Shown here one piece after another: positions 34,001 to 43,943 of a DNA stretch of 64,000 nt. The translations under genes were made by a program, and so were the position numbers. The DNA comes from Agreia bicolorata (GTDB lineage: Bacteria; Actinomycetota; Actinomycetes; Actinomycetales; Microbacteriaceae). The stretch spans positions 496,001 through 560,000 of the forward strand of contig NZ_JYFC01000002.1 of assembly GCF_000938265.1 (NCBI RefSeq), written 5' to 3'. The notes under the pieces were generated by a model, which had not been told where the DNA came from, did no database searches, and saw nothing but the letters and a program-made list of their open reading frames with translations. Position 1 is the stretch's first letter. Every line of letters begins with the position of its first letter.

Positions 34001-35973
34001 TTCCCACGGGCGCGCCGGCGGACGTTCTCTGGGGAACGCCGATCTGGACGGTCGACGACGGTGCTTCGACTCCGGGCGCCTCGACCACTCTGACCATTGG
34101 CGACGGATCGACGATCGCCGTCGGCCTGGAGAACCCGACCACGCAGTTGGTCAACGGATTCTCGGTGACCAAGCTGGTCACGGGCGACGCTGCGGAGTCC
34201 GTGCCCGATGACTTCGCCTACACGGTGAACTACACCACACCCGGTCAGGCGGCCAAGCAGCTGACTCTGACCAAGGCCGATTCGGTCAAGACTGTGACGG
34301 GCCTTCCGCTCGGCACCGTGGTGACGCTCTCTGAGGATGCGCCTGGTGACGCGGCTCCCGACGTGAAGTGGGGAACCCCCGTGTTCTCCGGTGTCGGAGT
34401 CACGCCGAACCTCGATGGCACCGCGAGCTTCACCATCGGCGACGAGCCCGTGCAGGTCGTGCTCACGAACCCCACGGAACTCGTTCTCGGATCGTTCTCG
34501 ATCACGAAGCAGGTCACCGGCCCCGCAGCGGACACGCTGACCCCCGGCTTCACCTTCACCGGCACCTATCTGCCCGCGGGCGCAGCCGAGCCGAAGCCGT
34601 TCTCGCTGACGAACGGCTCGACCTTCACGAGCCCGGACCTGCCTGCAGGAACCGTCGTGACGCTCACGGAGGACGCCCCGCAGGGTGGCTTGCCTGAGCT
34701 ATCGGGCTGGGCGAAGCCGATCTTCCTGGTCGACGGCCAGCCGATCGGCACTGACGGACCTGTCACGATCACGATCGGCCAGAATTCCACGCTGGCCGTG
34801 ACTCTGGAAAACCCCACGACGGTGACCCCGAAGGTCTCCATCGTCAAGGGTGATGTCGTCGCTGGTGTCTTCCACAACGCCGACACCATGATCGACGGTG
34901 AGTTCTACGAGCCCGGTGAGACTCGCCAGATCAGCATCACGGCGACGAACACGGGAACCGACAGGCTGCGCGAGGTCGTGCTTCACGACGACACGCTCTC
35001 GGGTGCCGCCATCCAGTCCCTCGTCTGGACGTTCCCCGACGGCAGCACAGCCACGGCCAGCGTCGTCGACGGAGAACTCACGGCCCGTTGGGACGCCACC
35101 TTCGCCCCCGGTACGACCGAGTGGATGCCTGGCGCGACCATCACGGGAACGGCGACTCTCACGGTCGCCAACTCCGATGCAGCCGCTCACGTCGATCGTG
35201 TGACGGTAGACGCCAAGGGTTCCGCCACCGGAACTCCGGTGACCGACCATAACGACTACAACGCCTACACCGCGGCGATCCAGGTGATCAAGTACGACGG
35301 ATCTCTCGCCGACCCTGCGGTCAAGGACACGGCCGGAAACTGGATCGTGCCCACCAAGCCGCTCGCCTCTGCTGCGCAGGACGCGAACGACGCCGACCAC
35401 GCTGTGGTCTACGAGGCGGGCAAGGCCAAGCACGTGCGCTGGGTCGTGACCAACACCGGCAACACGTGGCTCACGGAGATCAGCCTCGCCGATGCGACTC
35501 TGTCGGGGCCGAAGGTCACGAACTGGACGAGCGACCTCAGCGCGTTCGGCGGACCGAGCTCGTACAGCTTCGAGAAAGACGGAACCTGGCACGGCATGCT
35601 GCCCCCCGGAGCATCGTTCTTCTCGGACGGCACTCTGACCCTCGGTGTCGCCGACTCGCATGCCGACGACGTGACCGTGGTCGGAACGCCGATCGTTCCC
35701 GAGGTCGACGAGAACGGCGTGCCCACGGGCAAGCCTCAGCTCGACGAGAACGACAAGCCGGTGCTGTCGCGGAACCCCGACGGAACGCCGCGCACGCTGA
35801 CCGATCACGACCCGTTCCACGCGGTCACCCCTGCGGCGGCTTCGGCTGCAGCGCTTCCGAACACGGGGCTCGACCTCGGGGCGGGCGTGCGAGTGGGTCT
35901 GCTCGCCCTCCTGACGGCGGTCGCAGGTCTTGGAGCCCTGCTGCTCGTGAGGCGGCGCCGAGTCCAGGAGTAG
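31045..35973 (+). CDS. Giant LPxTG-anchored surface protein with SdrD B-like and DUF5979 repeats
   Basis: About 1642 residues. I use TTG 31045, with GGAAAG seven bases upstream and a normal signal peptide starting soon after (cleaved near AFA, about residue 43); ATG 30922 in frame is the alternative but has no ribosome site. Order: an SdrD-B module ([17 protein letters not shown]), a large beta-propeller-like region of about 600 residues, a second SdrD-B module ([20 protein letters not shown]), three tandem DUF5979 repeats, a DUF11-like region and a C-terminal LPNTG, hydrophobic helix and RRRRVQE. Wall-anchored; adhesion is the likely role. A strong hairpin follows the stop. Confidence 0.9.
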   Translation: MHFSVQKNPRTRAHKRGAAAIALSVVTALVAGGMLAGASTPAFAADGSVSGRVYRDFNSNGSFDSGNGPTTGIANDKGLAGVVATATDGHGKVWSATTQADGTYSIPVVDASGTAVRVAFTDVPDEYKPASHGADNGTSVQFVSVGDSGVDYGVNAPDDFSQGNPPIVTAIQYAGLSSSPGLSDTPAIVAQPWGTSFTSNQAQGTDSYPDRVVLATVPQVGSTWGSSFQASTGSLFAAATYKRHAGLGPLGLGGIYRVTGAVEADGDLAPSGSSAVQEWLDVRSLGIDVGSVAADATPTAQGGRGLGGPSTPTIDADAFVQAGKVGIGGIAVSTDQKSLYFVNLFDKKIYQLDISDPAVQPTVKNVIDLGLGDGERPWALTVHRNQLFAGYVDSGEQLPTGSSATSLQYHVLSAPESALNADSTPAAWTSVLDGSLGYKKGDPLTGANVSADDQKALLRWNAWVDEWSGSWGSVGRSAWGSPVQAYPQPMLTDLDFDTDGYLNLSLADRTSIQGGNRNYGTDDTTYYQTVSSGDLLVAAPTATGYALENNGTVGDRPASATAGNNEGPGGGEYYNDRQALGTGGIHHEIGLGGLATLAGVDSIVATTYDPLNDVRVTGLNWFQPSTGNVLRGYQQIADAGGGFTPGASGTFQKGGGLAVVQALAQLAPVEIGNRVWFDADQDGIQDADEPALDGVTVDLVNADGKVIGTTTTANGGEYYFSTTDPALEAEGFVPGSGSYTVRFTKPATGNAFTDDSRFGTVSWSDVRFTTPDQGDDDTVDSDAIPTPGDDSSASISIPTIGAPGENNHTFDAGLLADGTLAVVKKISEDGGVAPAGATYTVDLAATDFRGDALDVGANASIVVDPTDPVGKTVTLPVGSSATITEGADATVKSYSVSPKDAVKVTGTRTAPTIITVTNTLFADGFFEVTKSVTGAAAGSVSPQQQFTVSYTYPGLAEPKTLIVTPGGKATSDAIPYGTEVTISEAIPTGAPADVLWGTPIWTVDDGASTPGASTTLTIGDGSTIAVGLENPTTQLVNGFSVTKLVTGDAAESVPDDFAYTVNYTTPGQAAKQLTLTKADSVKTVTGLPLGTVVTLSEDAPGDAAPDVKWGTPVFSGVGVTPNLDGTASFTIGDEPVQVVLTNPTELVLGSFSITKQVTGPAADTLTPGFTFTGTYLPAGAAEPKPFSLTNGSTFTSPDLPAGTVVTLTEDAPQGGLPELSGWAKPIFLVDGQPIGTDGPVTITIGQNSTLAVTLENPTTVTPKVSIVKGDVVAGVFHNADTMIDGEFYEPGETRQISITATNTGTDRLREVVLHDDTLSGAAIQSLVWTFPDGSTATASVVDGELTARWDATFAPGTTEWMPGATITGTATLTVANSDAAAHVDRVTVDAKGSATGTPVTDHNDYNAYTAAIQVIKYDGSLADPAVKDTAGNWIVPTKPLASAAQDANDADHAVVYEAGKAKHVRWVVTNTGNTWLTEISLADATLSGPKVTNWTSDLSAFGGPSSYSFEKDGTWHGMLPPGASFFSDGTLTLGVADSHADDVTVVGTPIVPEVDENGVPTGKPQLDENDKPVLSRNPDGTPRTLTDHDPFHAVTPAAASAAALPNTGLDLGAGVRVGLLALLTAVAGLGALLLVRRRRVQE
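33811..34818 (+). repeat. Three tandem DUF5979-type repeats within the surface protein
   Basis: Three units of about 110-113 residues, beginning [10 protein letters not shown] (about 33811), [11 protein letters not shown] (about 34153) and [11 protein letters not shown] (about 34489). Each contains a 'GT.VTL.E..P' block and an 'ENPTT' or 'TNPTE' ending. The DNA copies have diverged, so these are old protein repeats. Confidence 0.75.
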
Positions 35974-35994
35974 CCGGCTCTCGTAGCTGACAGA

Positions 35995-36033
35995 CGAGGG
36001 GCCCAGGGAACGACACGTTCCCTGGGCCCCTCG
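35995..36033. terminator. Bidirectional hairpin terminator, surface protein / lhr
   Basis: Perfect 18-base stem with a three-base loop (ACA) between the convergent genes, very GC rich. No T tract on either side, as common for actinobacterial terminators. Confidence 0.7.
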
Positions 36034-36037
36034 CGGC

Positions 36038-39000
36038 CTAGGAGGCGCGAAGCCGGAGACCTTGCGGAGTCGCACCGAATCCAGCGGACTCGAGGGCGCG
36101 CCCGATCTCGGTGCCCACGGCGTAGTGCCCATTGACCTTCTCGACGGTGAGTTTGGCGACGCGGCCGCTGATCACGGTCGACGCGAGGCTCGCACTAGCG
36201 CTCGCTAGTTCGTCGTCGTTCTCGGCGAACGAGAGCAGGGTCTTGCCCCCTCGTTCGACGTAGAGCACGAGTCGCCCGTCGACGAGCACCACGAGGGCGC
36301 CGGCCTTGCGGCCGGGGCGGTGACCGGTGCCTGAAGGCCAGGGCAGTGCCGCGCCATAGGGGTTGGCCGGGTCTGTCGCCGCCAGCGTTACAGCCCTGCC
36401 AGTCACATCCTTCTCGTCGCCCCTCGTGTCGTTCTTGCCTTGGCGCATCTCGGCCATCGCCTCGGCCGTGAAGGAGCGCAGACGATCGATCGTGCCGCCG
36501 GTGGCGAATTGGGATGCGCCGAGCGTCTCGACGAAATAGCCGCGCCGGGCACGTCCCGTTTCTTCGAAGCCTGAGAGCAGGCGATACGCAAGCGCGAAGC
36601 CGCCCACGATGCGTTCTGCCACGACGGCGCCCTTGGTGACGACACCGTAGCGCTCGAGCAGCATGTCGCCGAGCGCGTGCCCTCGAATCGTCGCATCCGT
36701 TTCGGGGGCGGGCAGCAGCGACCAACGGCCGCCGGCAGTGGGTGGGCCGACGCGGGTGGCCATGGTGGGACGCGCGTATGCGCGCCCTCGATAGAGCTTG
36801 GATCGGGGTGCGCTGCGTTTCGTGCTGTGGGCCGACCTGCCCCCGCCGGTGAGAGAACGAAGTGGAGCGAGCGTGTCGTTCGTGACGCGCCCCGCCCAGA
36901 CCAGATCCCACAGTGCTGTCACCAATTCGGCATCATCGACGGCCGATCCCAGCGCGGTGCCGACCGTGTCTGAGAGGGTGCGGAAGAAGAACGCGCCTCC
37001 GCCATCCAGAGCGCCGAGCACGGCGTGCTGCAGGGCTGTGGGTTCGAGCGGCTCGGCGAGGGGAATCGTGAGCGGCGCCGTCTCGGCGAGGTGCAGTGCG
37101 ACCCAGCCGTCGTTGCCGGGCAGCGATCCAGCGCCCGACCAGATGACCTCGCCCGTGGCCGTGAGCTCGTCGAGCATGGCAGGGCTGTACTGCCGCACGC
37201 GACTGGGCAGAATCAGGCTCTCCCACGCGGAGGCGGGAATCGGCACTCCGGCCAGCTGGTCGATGACGGCGGCCACGCCGTCGATTCCGCGCAGGGTGCC
37301 ACCGACGTGCTGCCACGACGGCAGGAAGCGGGCGAGGGTCGTGGTGTCGACGGGTTCGACCTCGTGCCTGAGGGCCGCGAGGGAACGTCGCCTCAGTCGA
37401 CGCAGCACCTCGACGTCGCTCCACTCGGTTCGCGCAGCATTCGGGGTGTCTGCGCCCAGCGGCCTGAACTCGCCCTCGAGCACGCGCCGGGCGCTCTCGA
37501 GCCGGCGCAGCGCATCCAGAACGACGGCGGAGCCCAGGCCGTATCGGACCGCCGCCTCGCTGACCGTGAACGGCGCATGTGTGCGGGCGTAGCGTGCCAC
37601 GAGGTCGGCGACGGGATCGGGCACGGGTTCGATGAACGCGTCGGGGACGCCGTAGGGAATGGGGGTGCCGAGCGCGTCGCGGAGCCGGCCCGCGTCTTCG
37701 ATGGCGGCCCAGCGCTCGTCGCCGGCAATGGTCACAACGAGTGCGCGACGTGCGTCGACGAGGTCGGCGAGCAGGGCGGATGCATGGGGTGCGGCTTCGT
37801 CGTCGAGCCTCGCCGTGACCTCGGCGAGAGACAGCGGGCCGAGCACTCGGATGAGATCGGCGACGCCTTCGATGTCGTGTGCTTTGCGGTCGGGGGCGAG
37901 TCTCTGCAGCTCGAGCTCGGTCTGCGCGATGACACCGGGATCGAGAAGCTCGCGCAGTTCGGCGCGGCCCAGCAGCTCTGACAGAAGGGTCGGGTCGAGC
38001 GACAGGGCGGCGGCGCGACGTTCTGCGAGGGGGCTGTCGCCCTCGTAGACGAACGAGGCGACGTAGCCGAAGAGAAGCGACTTCGCGAACGGCGACGGCT
38101 GCTGCGTCTCGGCCTCGACCACTCGGATGCGCCGCGCCTCGAGATCGCGGGCGAGACCGATGAGGGCGGGCAGGTCGTAGACGTCTTGCAGGCACTCGCG
38201 GATCGTCTCGAGAATGATGGGAAAGCTCGGGAACTTTCGGGCGACGTCGAGCAGCTGGGCGCTGCGCTGGCGCTGCTGCCAGAGCGGCGAGCGCTTGCCC
38301 GGGTTCTGCCTCGGCAGCAGCAGTGCTCGTGCTGCGTTCTCGCGGAAGCGCGAGGCGAACAGGGCCGAGCCTCCCACCTCTTGCGTGACGATCTGCTCGA
38401 GCTCGTCGGCCTCGAAGAGAAACAGTTCGGCGCCGGGCGGCTCGCTCTCGGTGTCGGGCAGCCGCAAAATGATGCCGTCGTCGTTGGCGACGGACGCACC
38501 GTCGATGCCGAAGCGCTCGCGCAGGCGCGCTCCGATAGCCAGGGACCACGGGGAGTGCACCTGCATACCGAAGGGGGAGTGCAGGATGACGCGCCAGTCG
38601 CCCAGCTCGTCGCGGAAGCGCTCGATGACGAGGGTCTTGTCGCTGGGCACATGCCCCGTGGCCTCGCGCTGTTCGGCCACAAAGGTGACGAGGTTGTTCG
38701 CGGCGCGCTCGTCGAGCCCCGCGCTGGTCGTCATGCGCGCGGACTCCTCGGCATCCGCCCCTGCCAGCTTGCGAGTGAATTCGCCGATGGCCCGGCCGAG
38801 CTCTGCGGGCCGCCCCTGGCCGTCGCCGCGCCAGAAGGGCAGACGCCCGGGCTCTCCGAAGGCCGGGGTGACGAGCACGCGGTCGTGCGTGATCTCTTGA
38901 ATGCGCCAACTTGTGGCGCCCAGCGCGAAGACGTCGCCGACGCGCGATTCGTAGACCATCTCTTCGTCGAGCTCGCCCACACGGTTGCCGCCCTTGGCTG

Positions 39001-40750
39001 TGGATGCTGTGCCCGAGGCCTGTTCGGATGCGGCGCCCCCGACCATAAAGACCCCGAAGAGCCCACGGTCGGGGATGGTTCCGCCGCTCGTGACCGCGAG
39101 TCGCTGAGCGCCCGGGCGGCCCGTCAGTGTGCCCTCATCGCGATCCCACACCAGGCGGGGGCGCAGCTCGGCGAACTCGTCTGATGGATATCGGCCGGCG
39201 AGCAGATCGAGCGTGGCCTCGTAGGCCGAGCGGGGGAGGCCGGCGAACGGGGCGCTGCGGCGCACCGTATCGAACCACTCCTCGACGTCGATCGGCTCGA
39301 GAGCGCAGGCCGCGACGGTCTGCTGGGCGAGGATGTCGAGGGGGTTCGTGGGCACCGAGAGCGACTCGATGAGCCCTTCTGCCATGCGCAGCGAGGCGAC
39401 GGCGGAGTGCAGCAGGTCGGCACGGTGCTTGGGGTACAGGATGCCGCGCGACACCTCGCCGACTTGGTGCCCGGCGCGGCCCACGCGCTGCAGCCCGCTG
39501 GCGACGCTGGGAGGGGACTCGACCTGCACGACGAGGTCGACGGCGCCCATGTCGATGCCGAGCTCGAGGCTCGAGGTGGCGACGACGCAGCGCAACCGGC
39601 CCGTCTTGAGGTCGTCTTCGATGACCGCCCGCTGCTCTTTGGAGACGGAGCCGTGGTGGGCGCGGGCGAGGATCGGCTCGTCGGCGCCGTCTCCCGCGCG
39701 GGCGCTGACGCTGGCGGGAAGGCCCTTCGTCTGACCTGCCTGCCCCATCATCTGCGCGGGTGGACGCGATCCCGTTCCCTGAGCCTGAGTGGCGTTCACG
39801 CCTTCGAGTCGTTCGAGATAGATCTCGTTGAGCCGGGCTGTGAGCCGCTCGGCCAGTCGGCGGGAGTTTGCGAACACGATCGACGAGCGGTGGGCGAGGA
39901 TGCGGTCGACGATGCTCTCTTCGACATGTGGCCAGATCGAACCCTGGCCGCCTCCGGCCCCGTCGTCCTCCCGCAAGGCCCCGGCCGCCGAGCCCTCTCG
40001 TTCGCCAGCCGAGGGGAGGGCGGTCATGTCGTCGACCGGAACAACTACCCGCAGGTCGAACTTCTTGGTGGAGACTGGTGCCACGATGGTGACGGGTCGG
40101 CCGCCGGCGAGAAAGCGCGCCACTTCTTCGCGAGGCCTCACTGTGGCCGAAAGCCCGATGCGTTGCGCGGGCTTCTCTAGGAGCCCATCGAGTCGCTCGA
40201 GCGAGACCGCGAGGTGGGCGCCGCGCTTGGTAGCGGCGACCGCGTGCACCTCGTCGATGATGACGGTCTCAACGGTCGAGAGCGACTCGCGAGCCGCCGA
40301 CGTGAGCATAAGAAAGAGCGACTCAGGCGTCGTGATGAGAATATCGGGAGGGTTCTTCGACTGGCTGCGACGGTCGGCCTGCGTCGTATCGCCGCTTCGA
40401 ACCCCCACCTGGATGTTCGGGGGCTCGGTGCCGAGACGCTTCGCTGTCTGTGTGATTCCGACGAGCGGGGAACGCAGATTGCGTTCGACGTCGACGGCCA
40501 ACGCCTTAAGGGGTGAGATATAGAGAACGCGAACGCCCGCCTTCGCCGGCGGAGGCTCAGAGGTGAGTCGGTCGATCGACCATAAGAAGGCGGACAGGGT
40601 CTTGCCTGAGCCGGTCGGGGCCACAACAAGGGCGTTCGCGCCTGACGAGACGGCCTGCCACGCTCCGAGTTGCGCGGGCGTGGGCGCGCTGAACGCCCCG
40701 CGGAACCACTGTTGCGTCGCGGGGGAGAATCTGTCGAGCACATCGCCCAT
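36038..40750 (-). CDS. lhr: Lhr-type ATP-dependent helicase
   Basis: About 1570 residues, the size of full-length bacterial Lhr. Walker A is APTGSGKT (about 45-52), motif II is DEVHAV (DEVH box, about 168), and motif VI QRVGRAGH (about 420) closes the second RecA domain. The winged-helix and beta-sheet core and a long C-terminal extension follow. Lhr translocates 3'-5' on ssDNA, and homologs remove deaminated bases with the C-terminal part; acts in repair. ATG 40750 is chosen because GGAG lies six bases upstream and homologs start nearby; ATG 40759 and GTG 40765 are possible. An insertion at about 320-365 holds a dispersed repeat. Confidence 0.93.
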   Translation of the reverse strand: MGDVLDRFSPATQQWFRGAFSAPTPAQLGAWQAVSSGANALVVAPTGSGKTLSAFLWSIDRLTSEPPPAKAGVRVLYISPLKALAVDVERNLRSPLVGITQTAKRLGTEPPNIQVGVRSGDTTQADRRSQSKNPPDILITTPESLFLMLTSAARESLSTVETVIIDEVHAVAATKRGAHLAVSLERLDGLLEKPAQRIGLSATVRPREEVARFLAGGRPVTIVAPVSTKKFDLRVVVPVDDMTALPSAGEREGSAAGALREDDGAGGGQGSIWPHVEESIVDRILAHRSSIVFANSRRLAERLTARLNEIYLERLEGVNATQAQGTGSRPPAQMMGQAGQTKGLPASVSARAGDGADEPILARAHHGSVSKEQRAVIEDDLKTGRLRCVVATSSLELGIDMGAVDLVVQVESPPSVASGLQRVGRAGHQVGEVSRGILYPKHRADLLHSAVASLRMAEGLIESLSVPTNPLDILAQQTVAACALEPIDVEEWFDTVRRSAPFAGLPRSAYEATLDLLAGRYPSDEFAELRPRLVWDRDEGTLTGRPGAQRLAVTSGGTIPDRGLFGVFMVGGAASEQASGTASTAKGGNRVGELDEEMVYESRVGDVFALGATSWRIQEITHDRVLVTPAFGEPGRLPFWRGDGQGRPAELGRAIGEFTRKLAGADAEESARMTTSAGLDERAANNLVTFVAEQREATGHVPSDKTLVIERFRDELGDWRVILHSPFGMQVHSPWSLAIGARLRERFGIDGASVANDDGIILRLPDTESEPPGAELFLFEADELEQIVTQEVGGSALFASRFRENAARALLLPRQNPGKRSPLWQQRQRSAQLLDVARKFPSFPIILETIRECLQDVYDLPALIGLARDLEARRIRVVEAETQQPSPFAKSLLFGYVASFVYEGDSPLAERRAAALSLDPTLLSELLGRAELRELLDPGVIAQTELELQRLAPDRKAHDIEGVADLIRVLGPLSLAEVTARLDDEAAPHASALLADLVDARRALVVTIAGDERWAAIEDAGRLRDALGTPIPYGVPDAFIEPVPDPVADLVARYARTHAPFTVSEAAVRYGLGSAVVLDALRRLESARRVLEGEFRPLGADTPNAARTEWSDVEVLRRLRRRSLAALRHEVEPVDTTTLARFLPSWQHVGGTLRGIDGVAAVIDQLAGVPIPASAWESLILPSRVRQYSPAMLDELTATGEVIWSGAGSLPGNDGWVALHLAETAPLTIPLAEPLEPTALQHAVLGALDGGGAFFFRTLSDTVGTALGSAVDDAELVTALWDLVWAGRVTNDTLAPLRSLTGGGRSAHSTKRSAPRSKLYRGRAYARPTMATRVGPPTAGGRWSLLPAPETDATIRGHALGDMLLERYGVVTKGAVVAERIVGGFALAYRLLSGFEETGRARRGYFVETLGASQFATGGTIDRLRSFTAEAMAEMRQGKNDTRGDEKDVTGRAVTLAATDPANPYGAALPWPSGTGHRPGRKAGALVVLVDGRLVLYVERGGKTLLSFAENDDELASASASLASTVISGRVAKLTVEKVNGHYAVGTEIGRALESAGFGATPQGLRLRAS
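39772..39787. repeat. Short dispersed repeat, copy 2 (inverted), inside lhr
   Basis: CCGTTCCCTGAGCCTG is the exact complement of the 16-mer at 9966-9981. Here it is translated, within a Gly/Gln/Ala-rich stretch of Lhr (region NATQAQGTGSRPP) that interrupts the helicase core between conserved blocks. Confidence 0.5.
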
Positions 40751-40827
40751 AGGCTCCATCCTCACGCATACCGCCGACAGCGTGTCCTGCGGCGTCCATG
40801 GCTGGCCACGTGGGGTAAGAATGGACT

Positions 40828-41424
40828 ATGAGCGTGAGAACTCCAGACCCCGATCCCGAGTGGACCCCCGAGGGCAGCAACATACCGCCCACGCCGTCAC
40901 AGAGTTCCAATCCAGGCTGGCTCAGCGATGTCGAGCTCGCCGAGATCAGAAGGCGTCTGCCGCTGCTCTACGTCGAGGCGGTTCCGGTTCGCGTCGATGG
41001 CCTGGGCCAGGTGACAGAGGTGGGCATGCTGCTTCGCGCGACTCCCACGGGGTCGATCACACGCACGCTGGTTTCCGGCCGCGTTATGTATGGCGAAACG
41101 GTTCGGGATGCCCTCTTCCGCCACCTCGAGAAAGACCTCGGGCCCATGGCTTTTCCTCAGCTGCCCGCCAGCCCGATCCCGTTCTCCGTGGCCGAGTACT
41201 TTCCGCTTCCGGGCGTCACCCAGTTCTACGACGAACGCCAGCACGCGGTCTCGCTTGCCTACGTCGTGCCGGTCACCGGAACCTGCGAGCCTCGCCAGGA
41301 TGCGCTCGAGGTCACGTGGATGTCTCCTCAGGAGGCGGCATCCGACGAGCTGTCCGCCGAATTCGAAGGCGGTCGCGGCTCGCTGCTGAGGGCCGCGCTG
41401 GCCTCCGTCGGACGACTGATCTAG
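40828..41424 (+). CDS. NUDIX-like protein, DUF4916 family
   Basis: A 198-residue protein. After a disordered 30-residue lead, residues 40-190 show a Nudix-like fold: LLYVEAVPVRVDGLGQVTEVGMLLR (strands), then GRVMYGETVRDALFRHLEKDLGP (about 88-110), where the Nudix box should be. The canonical REUXEE core is degraded (RDALFRHLEKD), which defines the DUF4916 group and casts doubt on hydrolase activity. A TAAGAA(T) sequence six bases upstream may be its -10 box. Divergent from lhr. Confidence 0.85.
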   Translation: MSVRTPDPDPEWTPEGSNIPPTPSQSSNPGWLSDVELAEIRRRLPLLYVEAVPVRVDGLGQVTEVGMLLRATPTGSITRTLVSGRVMYGETVRDALFRHLEKDLGPMAFPQLPASPIPFSVAEYFPLPGVTQFYDERQHAVSLAYVVPVTGTCEPRQDALEVTWMSPQEAASDELSAEFEGGRGSLLRAALASVGRLI

Positions 41425-41435
41425 ATCTCAACGCA

Positions 41436-41502
41436 GAACGGGCGGAGATTCCGCGTCACCGATACGCAGAGAGCGTCGGTGCGCAGGAATCTCCGCCCGT
41501 TC
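41436..41502. terminator. Bidirectional hairpin terminator, DUF4916 / RNA helicase
   Basis: Two perfect 17-base arms (41436-41452 and 41486-41502) with an inner CACCGA/TCGGTG stem in the 33-base loop. It fills the gap between convergent genes; no T tract. Confidence 0.65.
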
Positions 41503-41519
41503 AGGCGAAGCGCGGGCGA

Positions 41520-43061
41520 TTAGCCCTGGGCGCGGCGTCCCTGGCGACGAGCGCCGGCTCCATTGCCACCCGATGCGGCGGCGCCGGCAGCGTAGCCGCC
41601 CTGGCCGCCGGTCGACGTGGAGTAGGTGCGCGACGAGCCACCGGCGGGAGCCGCTGAGCGGCCTCCTCCGCTGCCGCCACGACGGGCTCCGCCGGCTGAA
41701 GCCGGGGCGCCTGCGGTCGCGGGACGACCCGAGCGGTCGCGACGGGGACGACCCTCGCCGCCGCTGGCGGACGGCGAACCGTCGCGCTGGGCGCGCTTGC
41801 GCTGGGCGTTGGCTCCCTGCGATCCGCCCTGGCGGCGCGGGGTGCCCTGAACCTGAACGGCGGCGCGGGGAGCGGGCTTGACCCACTCGGCCAGCTCGCC
41901 GACGAGCTCGGTGACGGCGGGGGAGTTCGCGGTGACGCGCTGCGGGGTGACCTGGATGGCCGCCTTGCGGAGCAGATCTGCCGTGTCCTTCTTCTGGGTC
42001 GGCAGCATCACAGTGACGACGTCTCCGGCGCTTCCGGCACGGGCGGTGCGGCCCGAGCGGTGCAGGTACGCCTTGTGCTCTGCCGGCGGGTCGACGTGAA
42101 TGACGAGTTCGATGTCGTCGACGTGCACACCACGGGCGGCGACGTCGGTGGCCACGAGAACCTTCACATCACCGGCGGCGAATGCGGCGAGGTTGCGGTC
42201 GCGGGCGACCTGCGACAGGTTTCCGTGCAGGTCGACGGCGGGGATTCCCGCGTCGATCAGCTGGCGGGCCAGCTTCTTGGCGTGGTGCTTGGTGCGCATG
42301 AACAGGATGCGACGGCCGGTGCCCGAGGCGAGCTTCTGAACGAGCTCGGTCTTGGCGGTGGCGCCGTCGACCTCGAACACGTGGTGGGTCATGAGCTCGA
42401 CGTGGCTGGTGGCCTCGTCGACCGAGTGCAGAACCTCGTTCTGCAGGAACTTGCGCACCAGCTTGTCTACGCCGTTGTCGAGCGTGGCCGAGAACAGCAG
42501 GCGCTGTCCGCCGCGAGGGGTCTTGTCGAGGATGCGCGTGACGACGGGCAGGAAGCCCAGGTCGGCCATGTGGTCGGCCTCGTCGAGCACGGTGATCTCG
42601 ATGGCGTCGAGCGACACGAAGCCCTGCTTCATGAGGTCTTCGAGGCGGCCGGGGCACGCGACGATGATGTCGACGCCGGCCTTGAGCGCGGCGACCTGGC
42701 GCTGCTGCGAGACGCCGCCGAAGATGGTGGTCGACTTCAAGCCGTATGCGTCGGCGAGCGGCTGGAGCACGGCCGAGATCTGGGTGGCAAGCTCACGGGT
42801 CGGCGCGAGCACCAGGCCGAGCGGGCGACCCGAGCGGCGCTGGCCGCCGGAGAGGGCGCCGCCGAGACGGGCGACCATCGGAATGGAGAACGCGAGCGTC
42901 TTGCCCGAGCCTGTCTTTCCGCGGCCGAGAACGTCGCGGCCGGCCAGGGTGTCGGGAAGGGTGTCGAGCTGAATGGGGAAAGGCTCGGTGATTCCGGCGT
43001 TCGTCAGTGCAGCGACGACGGGCGCGGGAACGCCGAGCGAGGAGAAGGTGGGTGTTGACAT
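41520..43061 (-). CDS. DEAD-box RNA helicase with RG-rich tail
   Basis: A 513-residue helicase: Q motif around FPIQLDTLP, Walker A GKTGSGKT (about 50-57), PTRELA, DEAD (VLDEADHM, about 164-171), SAT, and HRSGRTARAG (about 335-344). The C-terminal 110 residues are a low-complexity Arg/Gly/Ser/Ala tail (QGGSQGAN, RRDRSGRP, GGARRGGSGGG), an RNA-binding tail typical of CsdA/RhlE-like proteins in cold-adapted actinobacteria. Acts in RNA unwinding, probably ribosome assembly or cold response. ATG 43061 chosen from the protein start; a 243-base leader lies upstream. Confidence 0.92.
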   Translation of the reverse strand: MSTPTFSSLGVPAPVVAALTNAGITEPFPIQLDTLPDTLAGRDVLGRGKTGSGKTLAFSIPMVARLGGALSGGQRRSGRPLGLVLAPTRELATQISAVLQPLADAYGLKSTTIFGGVSQQRQVAALKAGVDIIVACPGRLEDLMKQGFVSLDAIEITVLDEADHMADLGFLPVVTRILDKTPRGGQRLLFSATLDNGVDKLVRKFLQNEVLHSVDEATSHVELMTHHVFEVDGATAKTELVQKLASGTGRRILFMRTKHHAKKLARQLIDAGIPAVDLHGNLSQVARDRNLAAFAAGDVKVLVATDVAARGVHVDDIELVIHVDPPAEHKAYLHRSGRTARAGSAGDVVTVMLPTQKKDTADLLRKAAIQVTPQRVTANSPAVTELVGELAEWVKPAPRAAVQVQGTPRRQGGSQGANAQRKRAQRDGSPSASGGEGRPRRDRSGRPATAGAPASAGGARRGGSGGGRSAAPAGGSSRTYSTSTGGQGGYAAGAAASGGNGAGARRQGRRAQG

Positions 43062-43304
43062 AGCTGTTTCGGTGCCTTTCAGGCATCGGATCCGCAGCGT
43101 GACACGACGGCATCGCACAGAGATACTGTTTCGCACAGACTCTCTCGGCCATGCCGCGACTGTGCGGAAATGATGGCGAAGGTGCCAGTAGGCACTTCCG
43201 TTCGCCGTGAGAAAGTTTTCGCGAATTTCAGGCACGAGGCCCGAACCGCAAGGTGCGTTCTACGACGCAGGGAGCGCACGATCGCGCTCGCAAGTGGTTA
43301 CAGT
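43062..43304 (-). other. Long 5' leader of the RNA helicase gene
   Basis: 243 bases without a gene. It contains a hairpin GTGCC-AGTA-GGCAC (43182-43195) and CGCACAG direct copies with an inverted CTGTGCG, while TAGACT on the minus strand at 43302-43307 could be a -10 box. If transcription starts there, the leader is about 230 bases, as in many cold-shock RNA helicase genes. The function is not proven. Confidence 0.35.
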
Positions 43305-43934
43305 CTAGCGCACATACATCTCGCCGACCGGAATGCCGCCGGATACGCGGTTTCCGAGCGGTGCCAGAGGGCACGCCCAGGCCGGGTCGTAGGCGCACGA
43401 TGGGTTGTAGGCGAAGTTGAAATCGAGCACCAGCGACCCGGGTGTGTCGCCATGCCCCAGGTGCGCTCCCTTGATCGAATCGATGAGGTATCGCCCACCT
43501 CCATAGGTTCCTCCCGTGGTGCCGGCGAGGCCGTCGCGAACGGGAATGAACAGTCCGCCGCCGTAGGAGCGCAGGCGCCAGACATCGAGCCTGCCCACCT
43601 CGGGGATGCTCGCGTGCCCGATGAGTTCGAACGGCACGACCCCGTCGGTGCCGGTCTCGAAATCGAAGCCGCCCGGCGCATCCGGGGCCGTGATCTCGAC
43701 CTCGAATCGCCAGGCCGGGTCGTAGGGCGCGACGGGCAGCCCGGTGAAGCCCGCCCGGTCTTCGGGCAGCAGGGGGGTCTGCGGATGCGTGCGGAACAGT
43801 TCGTCGCGCCCGTCGCGCCACACGCCGTGGGCGGCTTCGGCGTTCACCAGCGCGAGCACGCGCACCTCGGCGTAGAGGGCGAAGACGCGCTGGCGCCAGT
43901 CGGCGACCTGGATGGCGGATGCGGCGGAAGTCAT
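43305..43934 (-). CDS. DUF1684 family protein
   Basis: A 209-residue soluble protein. The DUF1684 hallmark is the C-terminal block GRYLIDSIKGAHLG followed by LVLDFNFAYNPSCAYDPAWACPLAP (about 172-196) and NRVSGGIPVGEMYV. A lead part (Trp-Arg...LF) is typical too. Function is unknown. It lies nine bases after an SRPBCC gene on the same strand; TAGCCT six bases before its ATG could allow an internal leaderless start, though that box includes the upstream stop codon. Confidence 0.9.
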   Translation of the reverse strand: MTSAASAIQVADWRQRVFALYAEVRVLALVNAEAAHGVWRDGRDELFRTHPQTPLLPEDRAGFTGLPVAPYDPAWRFEVEITAPDAPGGFDFETGTDGVVPFELIGHASIPEVGRLDVWRLRSYGGGLFIPVRDGLAGTTGGTYGGGRYLIDSIKGAHLGHGDTPGSLVLDFNFAYNPSCAYDPAWACPLAPLGNRVSGGIPVGEMYVR

Positions 43935-43943
43935 CGGATCAGG

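Noticed and set aside
40828-41424. Functional Nudix hydrolase
   Set aside because: The Nudix box is altered in DUF4916 proteins, so I give only the family and not an activity.
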